Source: Okapia johnstoni (lineage: Eukaryota > Chordata > Mammalia > Artiodactyla > Giraffidae). From it: DNA of 64,000 nt. Positions 45,957 to 56,540 of the stretch are shown piece by piece (positions within the stretch are counted from its first letter, which is position 1; each line of letters starts with the position of its first letter). Position numbers and translations under genes: made by a program. The notes under the pieces were generated by a model. It saw only the letters and a program-made list of their open reading frames with translations. It ran no database searches and was not told the DNA's origin. Location: positions 6,076,001 to 6,140,000 of the forward strand of contig CM044309.1 in the NCBI GenBank assembly GCA_024291935.2. Direction: 5' to 3'.

Positions 45957-46160
45957 ACAGAAATCTCTTGCATTTTTATGTGCTAATAATGAAAGATCAG
46001 AAATAGAAATTCAAGAAACAATTCCATTTACCATCAGAGCTCATAAAGAATTTAGTAAAGTTGCAGGTTACTAGGACAGAAATCTCTTGCATTTTTATGT
46101 GCCTAATGAAAGACAGAGAAATTCAAGAAACAATTTCCATTTACCATGGCATCATAAAGT
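45957..46160 (+). repeat. About 118-bp tandem duplication in L1 ORF2
   Basis: The stretch from 45957 (CAGAAATCTCTTGCATTTTT) to about 46040 recurs from 46076 to about 46160 in the same order, with small indels. The second unit also carries AAAGTTGCAGGTTAC before it, which in L1 belongs directly upstream, so the join was made within the element. Confidence 0.8.
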
Positions 46161-46170
46161 AGGCTCAGTA

Positions 46171-46370
46171 GGCTTCCCTGGTGGAAGGCTGCCTGCAACA
46201 CAAGAGATGTGGGTTCAGTCCCTGGGTTGGGAAGATCCCCTGGAGAAGCACATGGCTACCCACTCTAGTATTCTTGTCTAGAGAATCCCTTCGACTGAGG
46301 AGCCTGGTAGGCTATAGTACATAGGGTCACAAAGAGCAATTTGTGACTGAAGCAATTGAGCACACACACA
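46171..46370 (+). mobile_element. Bov-tA SINE inside L1 ORF2
   Basis: GGCTTCCCTGGTGG is followed at once by AAGGCTGCCTGCAACACAAG, so about 20 bases of the head including the A box are deleted. The body (GAAGATCCCCTGGAGAAGC) and tail remain. Its position dates it after the L1. Confidence 0.9.
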
Positions 46371-47082
46371 TGCTAGGAGACAAAAGACATGGACCCTGAA
46401 AACTACAAGACACTGATGAAAGAAGTAGAAGAAGACACAAACAGAAAGATATACCATGTTCAGACATTGGAAAAATCAGTATTATTGAAATGACTGTACT
46501 ATCTGAGGTAATCAACAGATTCAAAACAATTCTCATCAAACTACCAATGGCTTTTTTCACAGAGCTGGAATAAAAATTTTAAAATTTATACAAAGACACA
46601 AAAGACCCCAAATAGCCAAAGCAAACTTGAAAAAGAAAACTGGAGATGGAGGAATCAGGCTTCCAGACTTCAGACTATACTGCAAAGATACAGTCATGAA
46701 AACAGTACTGTACTGGCACAAAAATAAAAAGATCGATGGAGCAGGAATGAAAACCCGGAAATAAACGCATGTACCTATGGTCAATTAATCTATGGCAAAG
46801 GAGGCAAGAATATTGGAGGCACAATATTGAAAAGATGACCTCTTCAAAAATGGTGCTAGAAAAACTGGATAACTGCGTGTTAAAAATGAAATTAAATCAT
46901 TATCTAACACCACACAAAATATAAGATCAAAATGGACAGAAGACCTAAATGCAAGACCCAAAAAATGAAACTCCTAGAGGAAAACATAGACAGAACTCTC
47001 TGCACAAATTGCAGCACTATATTTTTTGATCGATCTCTCAGAATAATGTAAATAAAAGCAGAAATAAACAAATTGGATCTTT

Positions 47083-48165
47083 ATTGGTGTGGTTATTCAG
47101 TCACTAAGTCATGTTCTACATTTTGTGGACCCATGGACTGCAGTACATCACACTCCTCTGTCCTTCACTGTCTCCTGGAGTTTCTTCAAATTCATGTCCA
47201 TTGAGTCCATGAAGCTATTTCACCATTTCATCCTCTGCTACCCCATTTTCCTTTTGCTTTCAATCTTTCCTAGCATCAAGGTCTTTTCCAATGAGTCAGT
47301 TCTCACATCAGGTAGCCAAAGCATTGGAGCTTCAGCTTTAGCATCAGTCTTTACAAAGAGTATTCAGGATTGATTCCCTATAGGAAATTTCATGGCTGCA
47401 GTCACTAAATGCAATGATTTTGGAGCTCCCAAAAATAAAATCTGTCACTTCTTCAAAAATTCTCCTTGCATTTTTCATGAAGTGATGGAACTGGATGCCA
47501 TGATCTTAGTTTTCTGAATGTTGAGCTTTAAGCCAACTTTTTCACTCTCCTGTTTCACTTTCATCAAGAGGCTCTTTAATTCTTCTTCACTTTCTGCCAT
47601 AAGGGTGGTGTCATCTGCATATCTGAGGTTATTGATATGTCTCCCAGCAGTCTTGATTCCAGCTTGTGTTTCTTCCACCCCAGCGTTTGTCATGATGTAC
47701 TCTGCATATAAGTTAAATAAACAGGGTGACAATATACAGCCTTTACGAACTCCTTTTCCTATTTGGAACCAGTGTGTTGTTCCATGTCCAGTTCTAACTG
47801 TTGCTTCTTGACCTGCATACAGGTTTCTCAAGAGGCAGGTCAGGTGGTCTGGTATTCCCATCTCTTTCAGAATTTTCCATAGTTTATTGTGATCCACACA
47901 GTCAAAGGCTTTGGCATAGTCAATAAAGCAGAAATAGATGTTTTTTTGGAACTCTCTTGCTTTTTCAATGAGCCAGCGGATGTTGGCAATTTGATCTCTG
48001 GTTCCTCTGCCTTTTCTAAAACCAGCTTGAACATCTGGAAGTTCATCGTTCATGTATTTCTGAAGCTTGGCTTGGAGAATTTTGAGCATTACTTTACTAG
48101 CGTGTGAGATGAATGCAACTGTGCAGTAGTTTGAGCATTCTTTAGCATTGCCTTTTTTTTGGGAT
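47083..48165 (-). mobile_element. BovB LINE, antisense, internal deletion
   Basis: Read on the minus strand, it starts at about 48165 in the RT fingers and keeps the catalytic core. About 230 bases are lost between the region after the core and the C-terminus (break near 47385), and the copy ends at the BovB 3' terminus near 47088. It abuts the broken end of the L1 directly. Divergence looks moderate, and the RT core frame is still open. Confidence 0.9.
47475..48089 (-). pseudogene. BovB reverse transcriptase core (best preserved)
   Basis: A 204-codon open frame holds the central RT: fingers (LPDVQAGFRKGRGTRDQIAN), motif A (CFIDYAKAFDCVDHNKLW, with both aspartates), motif B (KGVRKGCILSPCLFNLYAEY) and motif C (LRYADDTTLMAESEEELK). 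In RTE-clade LINEs this enzyme copies the element RNA at a nicked chromosomal site. The endonuclease, connection and most of the C-terminus are missing and the frame is not flanked by a promoter, so it is a fossil. It is the only piece in the window with motifs A, B and C in one uninterrupted frame. Confidence 0.88.
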
Positions 48166-49089
48166 GCTGGTAATGAATTGGAGTACTTGTTGATATCACC
48201 TTATTTTCTTGCACCAACACCTAGAAGCTACATTTACTTGACTACTACAACTAAAGGATTGTGGTCATTTTCAGTTTAAATAGTTTTTTTCTCTGTCACT
48301 GTTAATTACTATTTTCTCTTCTCAAATTTACTAGGTGCTGCCACTACAATGAATAAACAAATCAGATTTATAAGATACTTAAGACAGATTTTTTTAGCAA
48401 GATGTTCTCAGAACATAGACCCAGCAAACTCAACAAAGATAGCCTTTGGCTTAATACAAATATCAGGCTCAAATTTTTAGAAACAAAATTAGGAATGTTA
48501 AAGTAATTAAACAAGGGAACCACAGGCTTGCAGTAGTTCTAATGCCTTGGTAACCTATGTAAGCAAAATTATATCAGCTAAAGAATTAATTTGGTCATTT
48601 TAAAATCTGAAGTGAAGAATTGATTTTTAATTCTGAAAACTGCCGAAATTGTATGTCAACATAATGAAAATATTTAAATGAGAGCAATCATAAATTACTA
48701 CTCATCATAATGTAGGATAATGTATATGTCTGAAAATGTTCATTGTTATTTCATTTCATAATATTCTAGGAACACATTTAGCAATATATTTAGGACATTA
48801 CATATAGCAACAAATATTAGTAAAAAGGATGCCTTCATGTTTAATCAAATGATCTTAAAAGCTTTCCACACTTTATAAATCAAATGGCAGCTAAATTAAG
48901 TTCTTGGTCTAATTGAAATAATTGGAACATTATAATGAAATATATGTTTATCCGCAGAGTTTTAGGCAGATTTTGTGTGCTTAAAATATTTTAAAGTGAT
49001 AATAATTTAATTTTGTGTGTGTACCTCATTATTAAAAAGAAAATTGTTTCATATCAAGAGTGATGGACAAAAAAGCTTTTCTTTGTGTT
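48166..49089. other. Unassigned AT-rich DNA
   Basis: No gene or repeat recognised. In particular no L1 sequence resumes after the BovB. Confidence 0.5.
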
Positions 49090-49655
49090 TCAAGAACCTC
49101 CTCAAAATAAAACTCAAATAATCAATAAACACTTCCTTAAAAATAAGTTGGGACTCTTTACACACTTCTTCTCTGCTTTTCAGAGTAAAATTAGCTTTCC
49201 CCTTCTTACTGACAAGGAAACTGAAAATGGAGTTCAGGGACCCTGAAAGGGAAACTCTCAGCAGGTAACTCCTTTCAGCCAACTTCAACAGCAGGATAAG
49301 AATTATTCTGCCAAGGGAGGACATTTTTCTCCTGGAAATTACATCTCCTGCTTTTAAGAAAAAAAGAAAATAGGGAGATCCCTCCCTACCCTGGCCACGA
49401 TGCTCAAATGAACCCTTACAAGCCAATGAGAAACTACCACATCATTGAACACTTATTTTCCAAAAACTTGTGTTCATAGCATTTCTCCCAAACTTCCTCC
49501 TGAGACCTAATATATCTGACCTTTCCTTTGCAGGATTTGCCTATGGTTTTCCGTATCTTGCTTGTCCTGGATTGCAATTCCTCTGCCATCTCAAATAAAT
49601 TCACTTTTGCTTTTATAATTTGTCAATTTTATTTTTAAGACTGACAAAACTAAAA
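49090..49655 (+). mobile_element. Possible old ERV LTR
   Basis: The right end has AATAAA at 49594-49599 preceded by TTGCAATTCCTCTGCCATCT and followed by a T-rich U5-like stretch, a combination I associate with mammalian ERV LTR 3' ends. No clear TATA box, TSD or matching partner was found. An antisense 125-codon frame over it has no domain. Confidence 0.35.
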
Positions 49656-50330
49656 CTGAAAACTTAGTAAGCAGCACAAGTTCTAGAACTCTAAAAGGAG
49701 GGCACCATAGTTGGAATAGGGCTTTTTATCGCCACAGTCCATGCAGAGACTGCTCATCTGTGCCGCAGGGACTGCTATGGCCTTTCCCTGAGTGCATGAC
49801 AGACGTAGCTAATCAATTTCAATACCCTTTTTCTCTTTGCTTCCATGTCGTCCCAGAATCCCTTTCTACCCAGCATTTCAGGAAGCCATTACCAATCAAT
49901 TGGTGTTGGCTGCAAGTTAAACCCTGTTTTCTTTCTCTGGTTCTTGCGTTTTTCACAAGAGCAGGCTGCCTTCTGAGAAATGATTAAATAGTGGCTATTT
50001 CCCAGATGCTTTGAGGTTTAAAATATAAAAACCCAGATCATCATGTGGCTGATTAATGTTTTCAAATTCTTCAGTGAGTGAATATTAAATAGATTCTGTG
50101 CAATGCATCATCCACTCTGTGGAAGCATATTTTCCTCTTTGGAAAGCTGCGTTGGGACAGTTCATTAACATGACAGGATAAATTAGTAATTTTGCAAACT
50201 AAAAAGTACTTTAGTTGGCTCTAAATAATGTAGTGCTCTAAGATAATGCTAAGTGCTCTAAAATAATGTAGACTCCTGAAGTATGGTCTGGGAGCTGGCT
50301 AGGTATCCGGGTATGCAACAAAGGAGTTTG
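49656..50330. other. Unassigned non-coding DNA
   Basis: No gene or repeat recognised. It forms the 5' flank of the L1 insertion. Confidence 0.5.
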
Positions 50331-51426
50331 AAAAAATGTGTAGGTGAAAAGACAGTCTTCAGAAAACAAGGCAACTGACAAAGAATTAATCTCTAAAATA
50401 TACAAGCAGCTCATGCAGCTCAATACCAGAAAAATAAATGACCCAATCAAAAAATGGGCCAAAGAACTAAACAGGCATTTCTCCAAACAAGACATACGGA
50501 TGGCTAACAAGCACATGAAAAGATGCTCAACATCACTCATTATCAGACAAATGCAAATTAAAACCACAATGAGGTGCCATTTCACACTGGTCAGAATGGC
50601 TGCTATCCAAAAGTCTACCAACAATAAATGCTGGCAAGGGTGCAGAGAAAAGGGAAGCCTCTTACACTGTTGGTGGGAATGCAAACTAGTACAGTCACTA
50701 TAGAGAACAGGGTGGAGAGTCCTTAAAAAACTGGAAATAGAACTGCCATATGACCCAGCAATCCCACTGCTGGGCGTACACACCAAGGAAACCAGAATTG
50801 AAAGAGACACGTGTACCCCAATGTTCATCACAGCACTGTTTACAATAGCCAGAACATGGAAGCAGCCTAGATGCCCATCAGCAGAAGAATGGATAAGAAA
50901 GCTGTGGTACATATACACAATGGACTATTACTCAGCTATTAAAAAGAATGTATCTGAGTCAGTTCTAATGAGGTGGATGAAACTGCAGCCTATTATACAG
51001 AGTGAAGTAAGTCAGAAAAACAGCAATACAGTATATTAACACATATATGTGCAATTTAGAAAGATGGTAATGATGACCCTATATACGAGACAGCAGAAGA
51101 GACACAGGTGTAAAGAACAGACTTTTGGACTCTGTGGGAGAAGGCGAGGGTGGGATGATTTGAGAGAATAGCATTGAAACATGTATATTATCATATGTGA
51201 AATAGATCGCCAGTCCAGGTTCGATGCATGAGACAGGGTGTTCAGGGCCGGTGCACTGGGATGCCCCTGAGGGATGGGATGGGGAGGGGGGTGGGAGGAG
51301 TTTCAGGATGGGGAACACATGTACACCCATGGCTGATTCATGTCAATTTATGGAAAGATCACTACAATATTGTAAATTAACTAGCCTCCAATTAAAATCA
51401 ATACATTAATTTAAAAAATGTGTAGG
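50331..51426 (+). mobile_element. Ruminant L1, 5'-truncated, with 14-bp TSD
   Basis: AAAAAATGTGTAGG is present exactly at 50331-50344 and 51413-51426, framing an L1 3' end at 50345-51412. The element contains the last 230 or so codons of ORF2 and a 3' UTR of about 370 bases with the C-rich/G-rich block GGGATGGGATGGGGAGGGG, ending in an A-rich AATTAAAATCAATACATTAA tail. The perfect TSD, intact 3' end and low divergence point to a fairly recent insertion by standard target-primed reverse transcription. Confidence 0.93.
50344..51039 (+). pseudogene. L1 ORF2 C-terminal domain, one nonsense codon
   Basis: A single reading frame covers the C-terminal segment: [30 protein letters not shown], then the cysteine-rich motif [19 protein letters not shown] with spacing C-X3-C-X7-H-X4-C. 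It continues with [28 protein letters not shown] and [20 protein letters not shown], closing at a natural stop at 51037-51039. The only disruption is TAG at 50701-50703, where the family has tryptophan (TGG), a one-base change. The endonuclease and RT are absent because of the 5' truncation, so the copy cannot move itself. The 226-codon frame on the opposite strand (50238-50918) is a shadow. Confidence 0.9.
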
Positions 51427-51518
51427 AGTGGAATCGTTAATTTATTTTAAGACTTCGAGCAGGATGATATTACAAAAGAAACAGTGCCTCTCATTTTGAG
51501 TGGGCTGGTAGGGGTGGG

Positions 51519-51710
51519 TGAAAGTGAAAGTCTCTCAGTCGTGTCTGACTCTTTGTGACCCCATGAACTACAGAGTCCATGGAATCCTCCAGGCCAGAAT
51601 ACTGGAGTGGGTAGCCTTTCCCTTCTCCAGGGGATCTTCTCAACCCAGGGATTGAACCCACATCTTCCACACTGCAGGCAGATTCTTTACCAGCTGAGCC
51701 ACCAGGGAAG
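51519..51710 (-). mobile_element. Bov-tA SINE, antisense
   Basis: The tail complement (GTGAAAGTGAAAGTCTCTCA) leads into the body and ends in the head complement (CCAGCTGAGCCACCAGGGAA). It inserted about 90 bases downstream of the L1. Near complete, with a small body deletion at about 51570. Confidence 0.92.
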
Positions 51711-52105
51711 AACTGACCATATTTGGCTTCAAGGATTGCGCTATGACTCTGGTTCATAACGGTGCCAGTGACGGTGGAACTGATGGGGGTGAGAGATCAC
51801 GTACAAGTGGGACCTAGAGGAACAGTCTCCAAGATGAGAGGATGTAATTTAAGGATTTGAATGGTTTATTGCTTTCACTGAAACTGGTTTACTTTATAGG
51901 ACACAACTGTTTCTCAGTTAGAGCTGATGCACGAATTGTTTCCAATTTTTTTCTAGGCTTCTCAGATGTGCTCTTGTAATTTTCATCACAGTGATAGTCG
52001 AAAGGCTTCCAAAGAGAGGGGCTGGAAGACATTCTCAAATAAGTGACTGCAAACCCATAAGATATTCTTTTAGACTCCTGTATAGATAATCTTTTAGACA
52101 TATCT
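51711..52105. other. Unassigned non-coding DNA
   Basis: No gene or repeat seen. An antisense frame reaching 52272 enters the neighbouring SINE and is not considered real. Confidence 0.5.
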
Positions 52106-52242
52106 ATAGAGACACACTCCCACTCCAGTATTCTTGCCTGGAGAATCCCAGGGACGGGGAAGCCTGGTGGGCTGCCGTCTACCGGGTCGCACAGAGTTGG
52201 ACACGACTGAAGCGACTTAGCAGCAATAGCAGCATAGAGACA
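52106..52242 (+). mobile_element. Bov-A2 half unit with 9-bp TSD
   Basis: ATAGAGACA occurs at 52106-52114 and 52234-52242. Between them lies a single BovB-tail unit (CCACTCCAGTATTCTTGCC, GACTGAAGCGACTTAGCAGC), lacking the first unit of a normal Bov-A2. The TSD shows that the half unit itself was inserted, or that a dimer was 5'-truncated on insertion. Confidence 0.92.
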
Positions 52243-52352
52243 AATTGAGTTAAAAAGTGTTAAGAATTCCAAGATTTCTGTTTAGATTAAGGTAGAAATA
52301 AGTATCTTTTTCTTACTTTTGTCTAGTTAGGGTGAACAGATTCTTGAATATT

Positions 52353-52473
52353 CAATTAAAAATTGAACTCTGTGCGACCCCATAGACGGCAGCCCACCAG
52401 GCTCCCCCGTCCCTGGGATTCTCCAGGCAAGAACACTGGAGTGGGTTGCCATTTCCTTCTCCAATTAAAAATT
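52353..52473 (-). mobile_element. Bov-A2 half unit, antisense, tail-less, with TSD
   Basis: CAATTAAAAATT is repeated at 52353-52364 and 52462-52473. The insert at 52365-52461 is one antisense Bov-A2 unit from GTGCGACCCCATAGACGG to GGGTTGCCATTTCCTTCTCC. The expected 3' end (complement of GACTGAAGCGACTTAGCAGC) is missing although TSDs are present. Confidence 0.9.
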
Positions 52474-52659
52474 AAAACTAATTAAAAAAACATCTGGGGT
52501 TAAGAAAAACTATGACCAAACACAAATGCTTGCATTTGTTTGATGTCTCACATCATTGGTCTTTACCGCTTCTCTCTTTCTTCACAGACCTGCTTCTCTG
52601 CCTACAGGTATCGGAGAGATGGATGTGCTGTTTTCATAAGCAAATCATACAAAAACGGA

Positions 52660-52709
52660 AAGGGAAAGTCACTCAGTCATGTCGGACTCTTTGTGACCCC
52701 ATGGACCAT
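52660..52709 (-). mobile_element. Bov-tA 3'-tail fragment, antisense
   Basis: Only about 50 bases (GAAAGGGAAAGTCACTCAG, TGTGACCCCATGGACC) remain. Confidence 0.75.
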
Positions 52710-53237
52710 AATTGTGGCCTTACCTTAAAGTCAGTCTGTGCTCTTCTACATTCAGATAGTCTACCAGTTAGCATTCTTCAGTCTAAATGCAGAATACCAT
52801 TCAAACTGAAAAATATTTCTGGTTGCTTTTGTCAAACATAGGACTGTATATATTTTGAGTTCTCCTTTTATTTTGACCAATAAAATAATTTTCTCCTTTG
52901 TCAGGAAAATGAACATAGTTTTATAGAATTTAGATACACACACGTTCACAAAAGCCTGGATAAGGGGCAACTATAAAGAACCAATATGATTAAACATACA
53001 CCCACACCTGTTAGTTCATAACTGTACACATTGTCTCGTCTCTGCTCCAAAAGTAAATCAAGCATTGGTAACAGGACAAGACAACCACAGAAATGTCATT
53101 CTTCTCATTAGGATACACTTGTTATCCATAAAACAAGGGACATCTAAGGATTTTATGGCTCAGAAGTCAACTAATACTGAATTTGATAGACCCCAGATGA
53201 CTTTTCATCATCTTTAGCTAAGGAACAAAGTTCTTAG
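52710..53237. other. Unassigned non-coding DNA
   Basis: Nothing recognised in about 530 bases of AT-rich sequence. Confidence 0.5.
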
Positions 53238-53350
53238 ATTTATTAAGTCCCTGCTCTGTGTCAGGCAATGGCTGCAGTACTTTCTCCCTCGTTTCATTTC
53301 ATTCTATCAGCAACCAGAGGAGATATGTATTTTATCCTTTCTTCTCCCGG
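53238..53350 (-). mobile_element. MIR SINE, antisense remnant
   Basis: CTGCTCTGTGTCAGGCAATG resembles the MIR 3' part read backwards (family CTATGTGCCAGGCACTG), followed by CATTTCATTCTATCAGCAAC and a degraded core. Confidence 0.5.
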
Positions 53351-54044
53351 TGAAGAAGAGGGAAAAAAATAACACAGGCAGACTCATCTGGATTTGAAGA
53401 CTTGTTTGTTTACTTCCAAAGCGTACTCTTGACTGCGGTATGGAGGATGGGGGCATTGCCCTAGTTTATCTGATGTATTCACTCTTCTAAATATACTAAG
53501 TAAGTCAATGGGATTTACTCTCAGTTTTTATTCAGAAATAACAGCTACTGGGACCTGCTGTTAATATTTCTACTTAAACATATGGCATACTTTGATCTAG
53601 AATAGTCTAGAAAATCTACATATGAACAATACATTTGAAGGAGGGAAGACAGACATGGAAGGAAATAAATCAAGCTAAAATAGCTGACCTCCTGGTGACC
53701 CCATTATTAATTCTAATATATCCATCCGAAAGTAAGTATTCAAAAGAAGAAATAAGGTATAAACAACAAGTTTTTCTTTTTTGGTAAGACCAGGTGCAGG
53801 GCAGGGAAGGAGGAAAACAAACTAGCAAAAGAGGATTGATTGAGTAAGTAAATCACTTTTGACTTCATAAAATATCTCTGAGCGATTAACATATGAGATT
53901 TGAGAAGACTATGGAAACATGGGGTACTATTTAAACACAGAAATGAATTTGGACAAGGAAGGTCTTTAAAATTACATTGAAACAATAAAAAGGTGAATGT
54001 ATTACAGTGGTATGGCGTGGTAGGGTAAATTTTTTTTTTTAATC
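53351..54044. other. Unassigned non-coding DNA
   Basis: No gene or repeat recognised. A run of ten T lies at about 54030-54040. Confidence 0.5.
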
Positions 54045-54171
54045 ATTTTCCTTCTGCTGCTGCTGCTGCTGCTAAGTCGCTTCAGTCATGTCCGACTCTG
54101 TGCAACACCATAAATGGCAGCCCACCAGGCTCTTCTGTCCCTGGGATTCTCCAGGCAAGAATTTTCCTTCT
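54045..54171 (-). mobile_element. Bov-A2 half unit, antisense, with 11-bp TSD
   Basis: ATTTTCCTTCT is exact at 54045-54055 and 54161-54171. The insert is one antisense unit, from (GCT)n and AAGTCGCTTCAGTCATGTCC to CTCCAGGCAAGA. It stops short of the unit's first 30 or so bases, as expected from ordinary 5' truncation. Confidence 0.93.
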
Positions 54172-54524
54172 AATTGTTGTCAAAAAATTTTTAAAGTATT
54201 GTTTGAAAAAAGTTATTGGCATTGAGCCTTCCATACTGCAAAGGCCATGTGCAAAATGCAAAGTGATTTTGCACACACTTTCATTGTACATGTATTCCAT
54301 GTAGTCCTGCAAAATATTCTACAAAACATGAGAGAACTGGAGGCAATGTCTCTTCTACACTATATTCCATCTGCTATCTTGGAAGATGCACTTAACAAAA
54401 GCATTGCAAAAGGAGTTAAATGGTTAGAAAGATCACTTGCTCACTTACTAACATGATCCGCCTTTCAGACCAAGAGACAAATACATGTATTCAAATAAAC
54501 ATGTTCTCTGTTATATATGCGTTT

Positions 54525-54669
54525 TTGAAAGTCACTTAGTCGTGTCTGACTCTTTGCAATCCCACGGACTTAGTCCATGAAATTCTGCAGGCCAGACTAC
54601 TGGAGTGGGTAGCCTTTGCCTTCTCCAGAGGACCCTCCCAGCCCAGGGATCGAACCCAGGCCTCCCCAT
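54525..54669 (-). mobile_element. Bov-tA SINE, antisense, head mostly lost
   Basis: GAAAGTCACTTAGTCGTGTC, GCAGGCCAGACTACTGGAGT and CAGGGATCGAACCCAGGCC are in order. The sequence stops just past the B-box complement, so the first part of the tRNA-like head is absent. Confidence 0.88.
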
Positions 54670-56540
54670 TGTGTTTTTAAATGTATATAAACATATATGT
54701 GTATGTTTATATTAATATAAGCTAGGCTTCTGTTTATATCTCTCTGTATATACTTATGTATATATCTCTTCCCTTTTCAAATCCACTTTTTCCTCCTCAA
54801 CTCACAGGATTTCAGGTGTCTCTTTACAGTATATTTCTTGCACTGTTGTAAAATCATTTGCTATTGAGTATTATTATTTCCTATATCATTTGATCCTTAA
54901 GATTGTATAGGCATCAATCTTGGAGAGCTAATCCAACAAAGTACTTAAGTTTTAGAGTCTTGGCAATAGAACAATTTAAAAATAGGAGAAGACCACCGTT
55001 ATAGAATATCTGCATATGATGTCCACACAGTGGCCTAAGGGTTAGTCAAGGCAGCCCAAGGACATTGGGATATTCTTGCTCTAGAAGCACACTGTTATGT
55101 TTCCCTAGTGTCATGTAAAACCTCAGTTTTCTACAAAATTGTTTTATATACTAAAATGTCAGATTCAGCTAATACAAAAATGAAGAAGGCAACACAACAT
55201 TTAATTTGTTGAGATATCCTGCTCCTAATTACGTATTCCTTGTGATCTTGAAGCTACATGTCTTAAGAAATTATCATGATTGCTCCTTTTTTTTTTTAAG
55301 TAAATCATTCCTCCTTCACTTTCCTGTCACTTATCCTCAGCCAGTTAACATCAACTTGTAGGAATACCACGTGCAGATATTTATGCCCCATGTCCCCCCT
55401 CCCATGCGGTTGCAGAGTCGGACACGACTGAGCTACTTTTACTTCAGATAGTAATATGGAAACTATCTGAAGTCTGTAGTTCCATTCTGAAATTTTTAAA
55501 TAATTAGATACATCTTTTCTTCTTTCTTCAAAGTACATGTTATCTGTGTGATCTTTGAAGCATTATTTATTCTATTTATCTTTCACAAGAGTACAAGGTT
55601 CTCAACTGGAATAGCCAAACTTAGGATCAACAATCTCATTGCAATCTCAAAGTAAGCCACTGGGTAAAACCCATTATAAACGGAGCCCTTCTATTCTAAA
55701 CAGATGACATAAGGGCATGCTGATAGTCTTCTTTTCTTCTAAATAAGATGGCTTTAGAAAACCCTAAAGGCCCACAGACTTGCTGAAGGCAAATTCCAAT
55801 GCACTCATTGATTTTGGAAAAATCACAAGTCATGAATTAGGAATGTAGCTTATCTTTCATAATCTAACACATAGCTCACGTTGAAAATGAAAAGATTGCA
55901 GCCAGGAACCATAGGAGACTGTATAGAAGCCTCAAATCAACTCCTTTTTATTGTTTCCACTATCTGTCCAAAAACAGCATCAGCCTCTGTGTGATGGCCC
56001 ACATGTGCCTGCTGTTGTACCACACTGATCTTCATTTATCTACCTTTGGCTGATGGCCAGACATCCAACAGGGTCTGGAAAGTCTGATTTCCCAAGCAGA
56101 GCATTTACTTAACATGACCCAGAATGGGAGCAGATGATCCCCAATTATTGATGGCAGGGACACAGGTAAGTGTTATTACTGGGCCAGGTTCCCATTGAAG
56201 GATTTCTAGTCTTTGTTCATCACCGATTAGTTGACATAAAGGAGCAGCTATGAGGTAAAGTGGTAAGGAACAGAAGTTTTACATTATATTATGAAATATT
56301 TTAATTTCTGTCTTATTTTGAGAAAGAAAGATTAACTTGATGACTCTCATACTCATTGCCTTTCCTATTTCTTTAATGAAAAGCTCCCTCTTCAGCTACC
56401 CTTTCACGGTATGCTGGTTTTCTCTCAGAGAGATATACACTATAAATGAAATTCAAAACATCTTTATATATTATTTTCCACCTTTTTAAATCAATCTTCA
56501 AAAGAAGTATTTGATTTTTATCTATCTTCTAAAAGATCGG
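54670..56540. other. Unassigned, with a short Bov-tA tail scrap
   Basis: A 44-base Bov-tA tail (GCAGAGTCGGACACGACTGA) lies at about 55403-55446. AT-rich TATA-containing sequence occupies 54690-54770. A CAGGTAAGT string at about 56164 resembles a splice donor but has no partner. No gene recognised. Confidence 0.45.

Larger units (their letters stand above)
45901..47082 (+). pseudogene. L1 ORF2 pseudogene, post-RT region
   Basis: After 45900 the sequence resumes at the ORF2 region that follows the catalytic YADD box (family AQKSLAFLYTN), so about 1 kb of RT palm has been deleted. A duplicated block is at 45957-46160 and a Bov-tA at 46171-46370. Beyond that, [19 protein letters not shown]- and [16 protein letters not shown] stretches run to about 47082, where KINKWDL is the last recognisable ORF2 sequence. 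There the copy meets an antisense BovB, and the L1 C-terminus and 3' UTR are missing. Confidence 0.75.

Noticed and set aside
50238..50918. 226-codon minus-strand frame with hydrophobic segments
   Set aside because: It is the exact antisense of the L1 ORF2 C-terminus, and its stop-free length comes from the codon structure of the real frame on the plus strand.
56155..56175. CAGGTAAGT splice-donor consensus
   Set aside because: No acceptor, open frame or conserved exon body was found upstream, and such strings occur often by chance.
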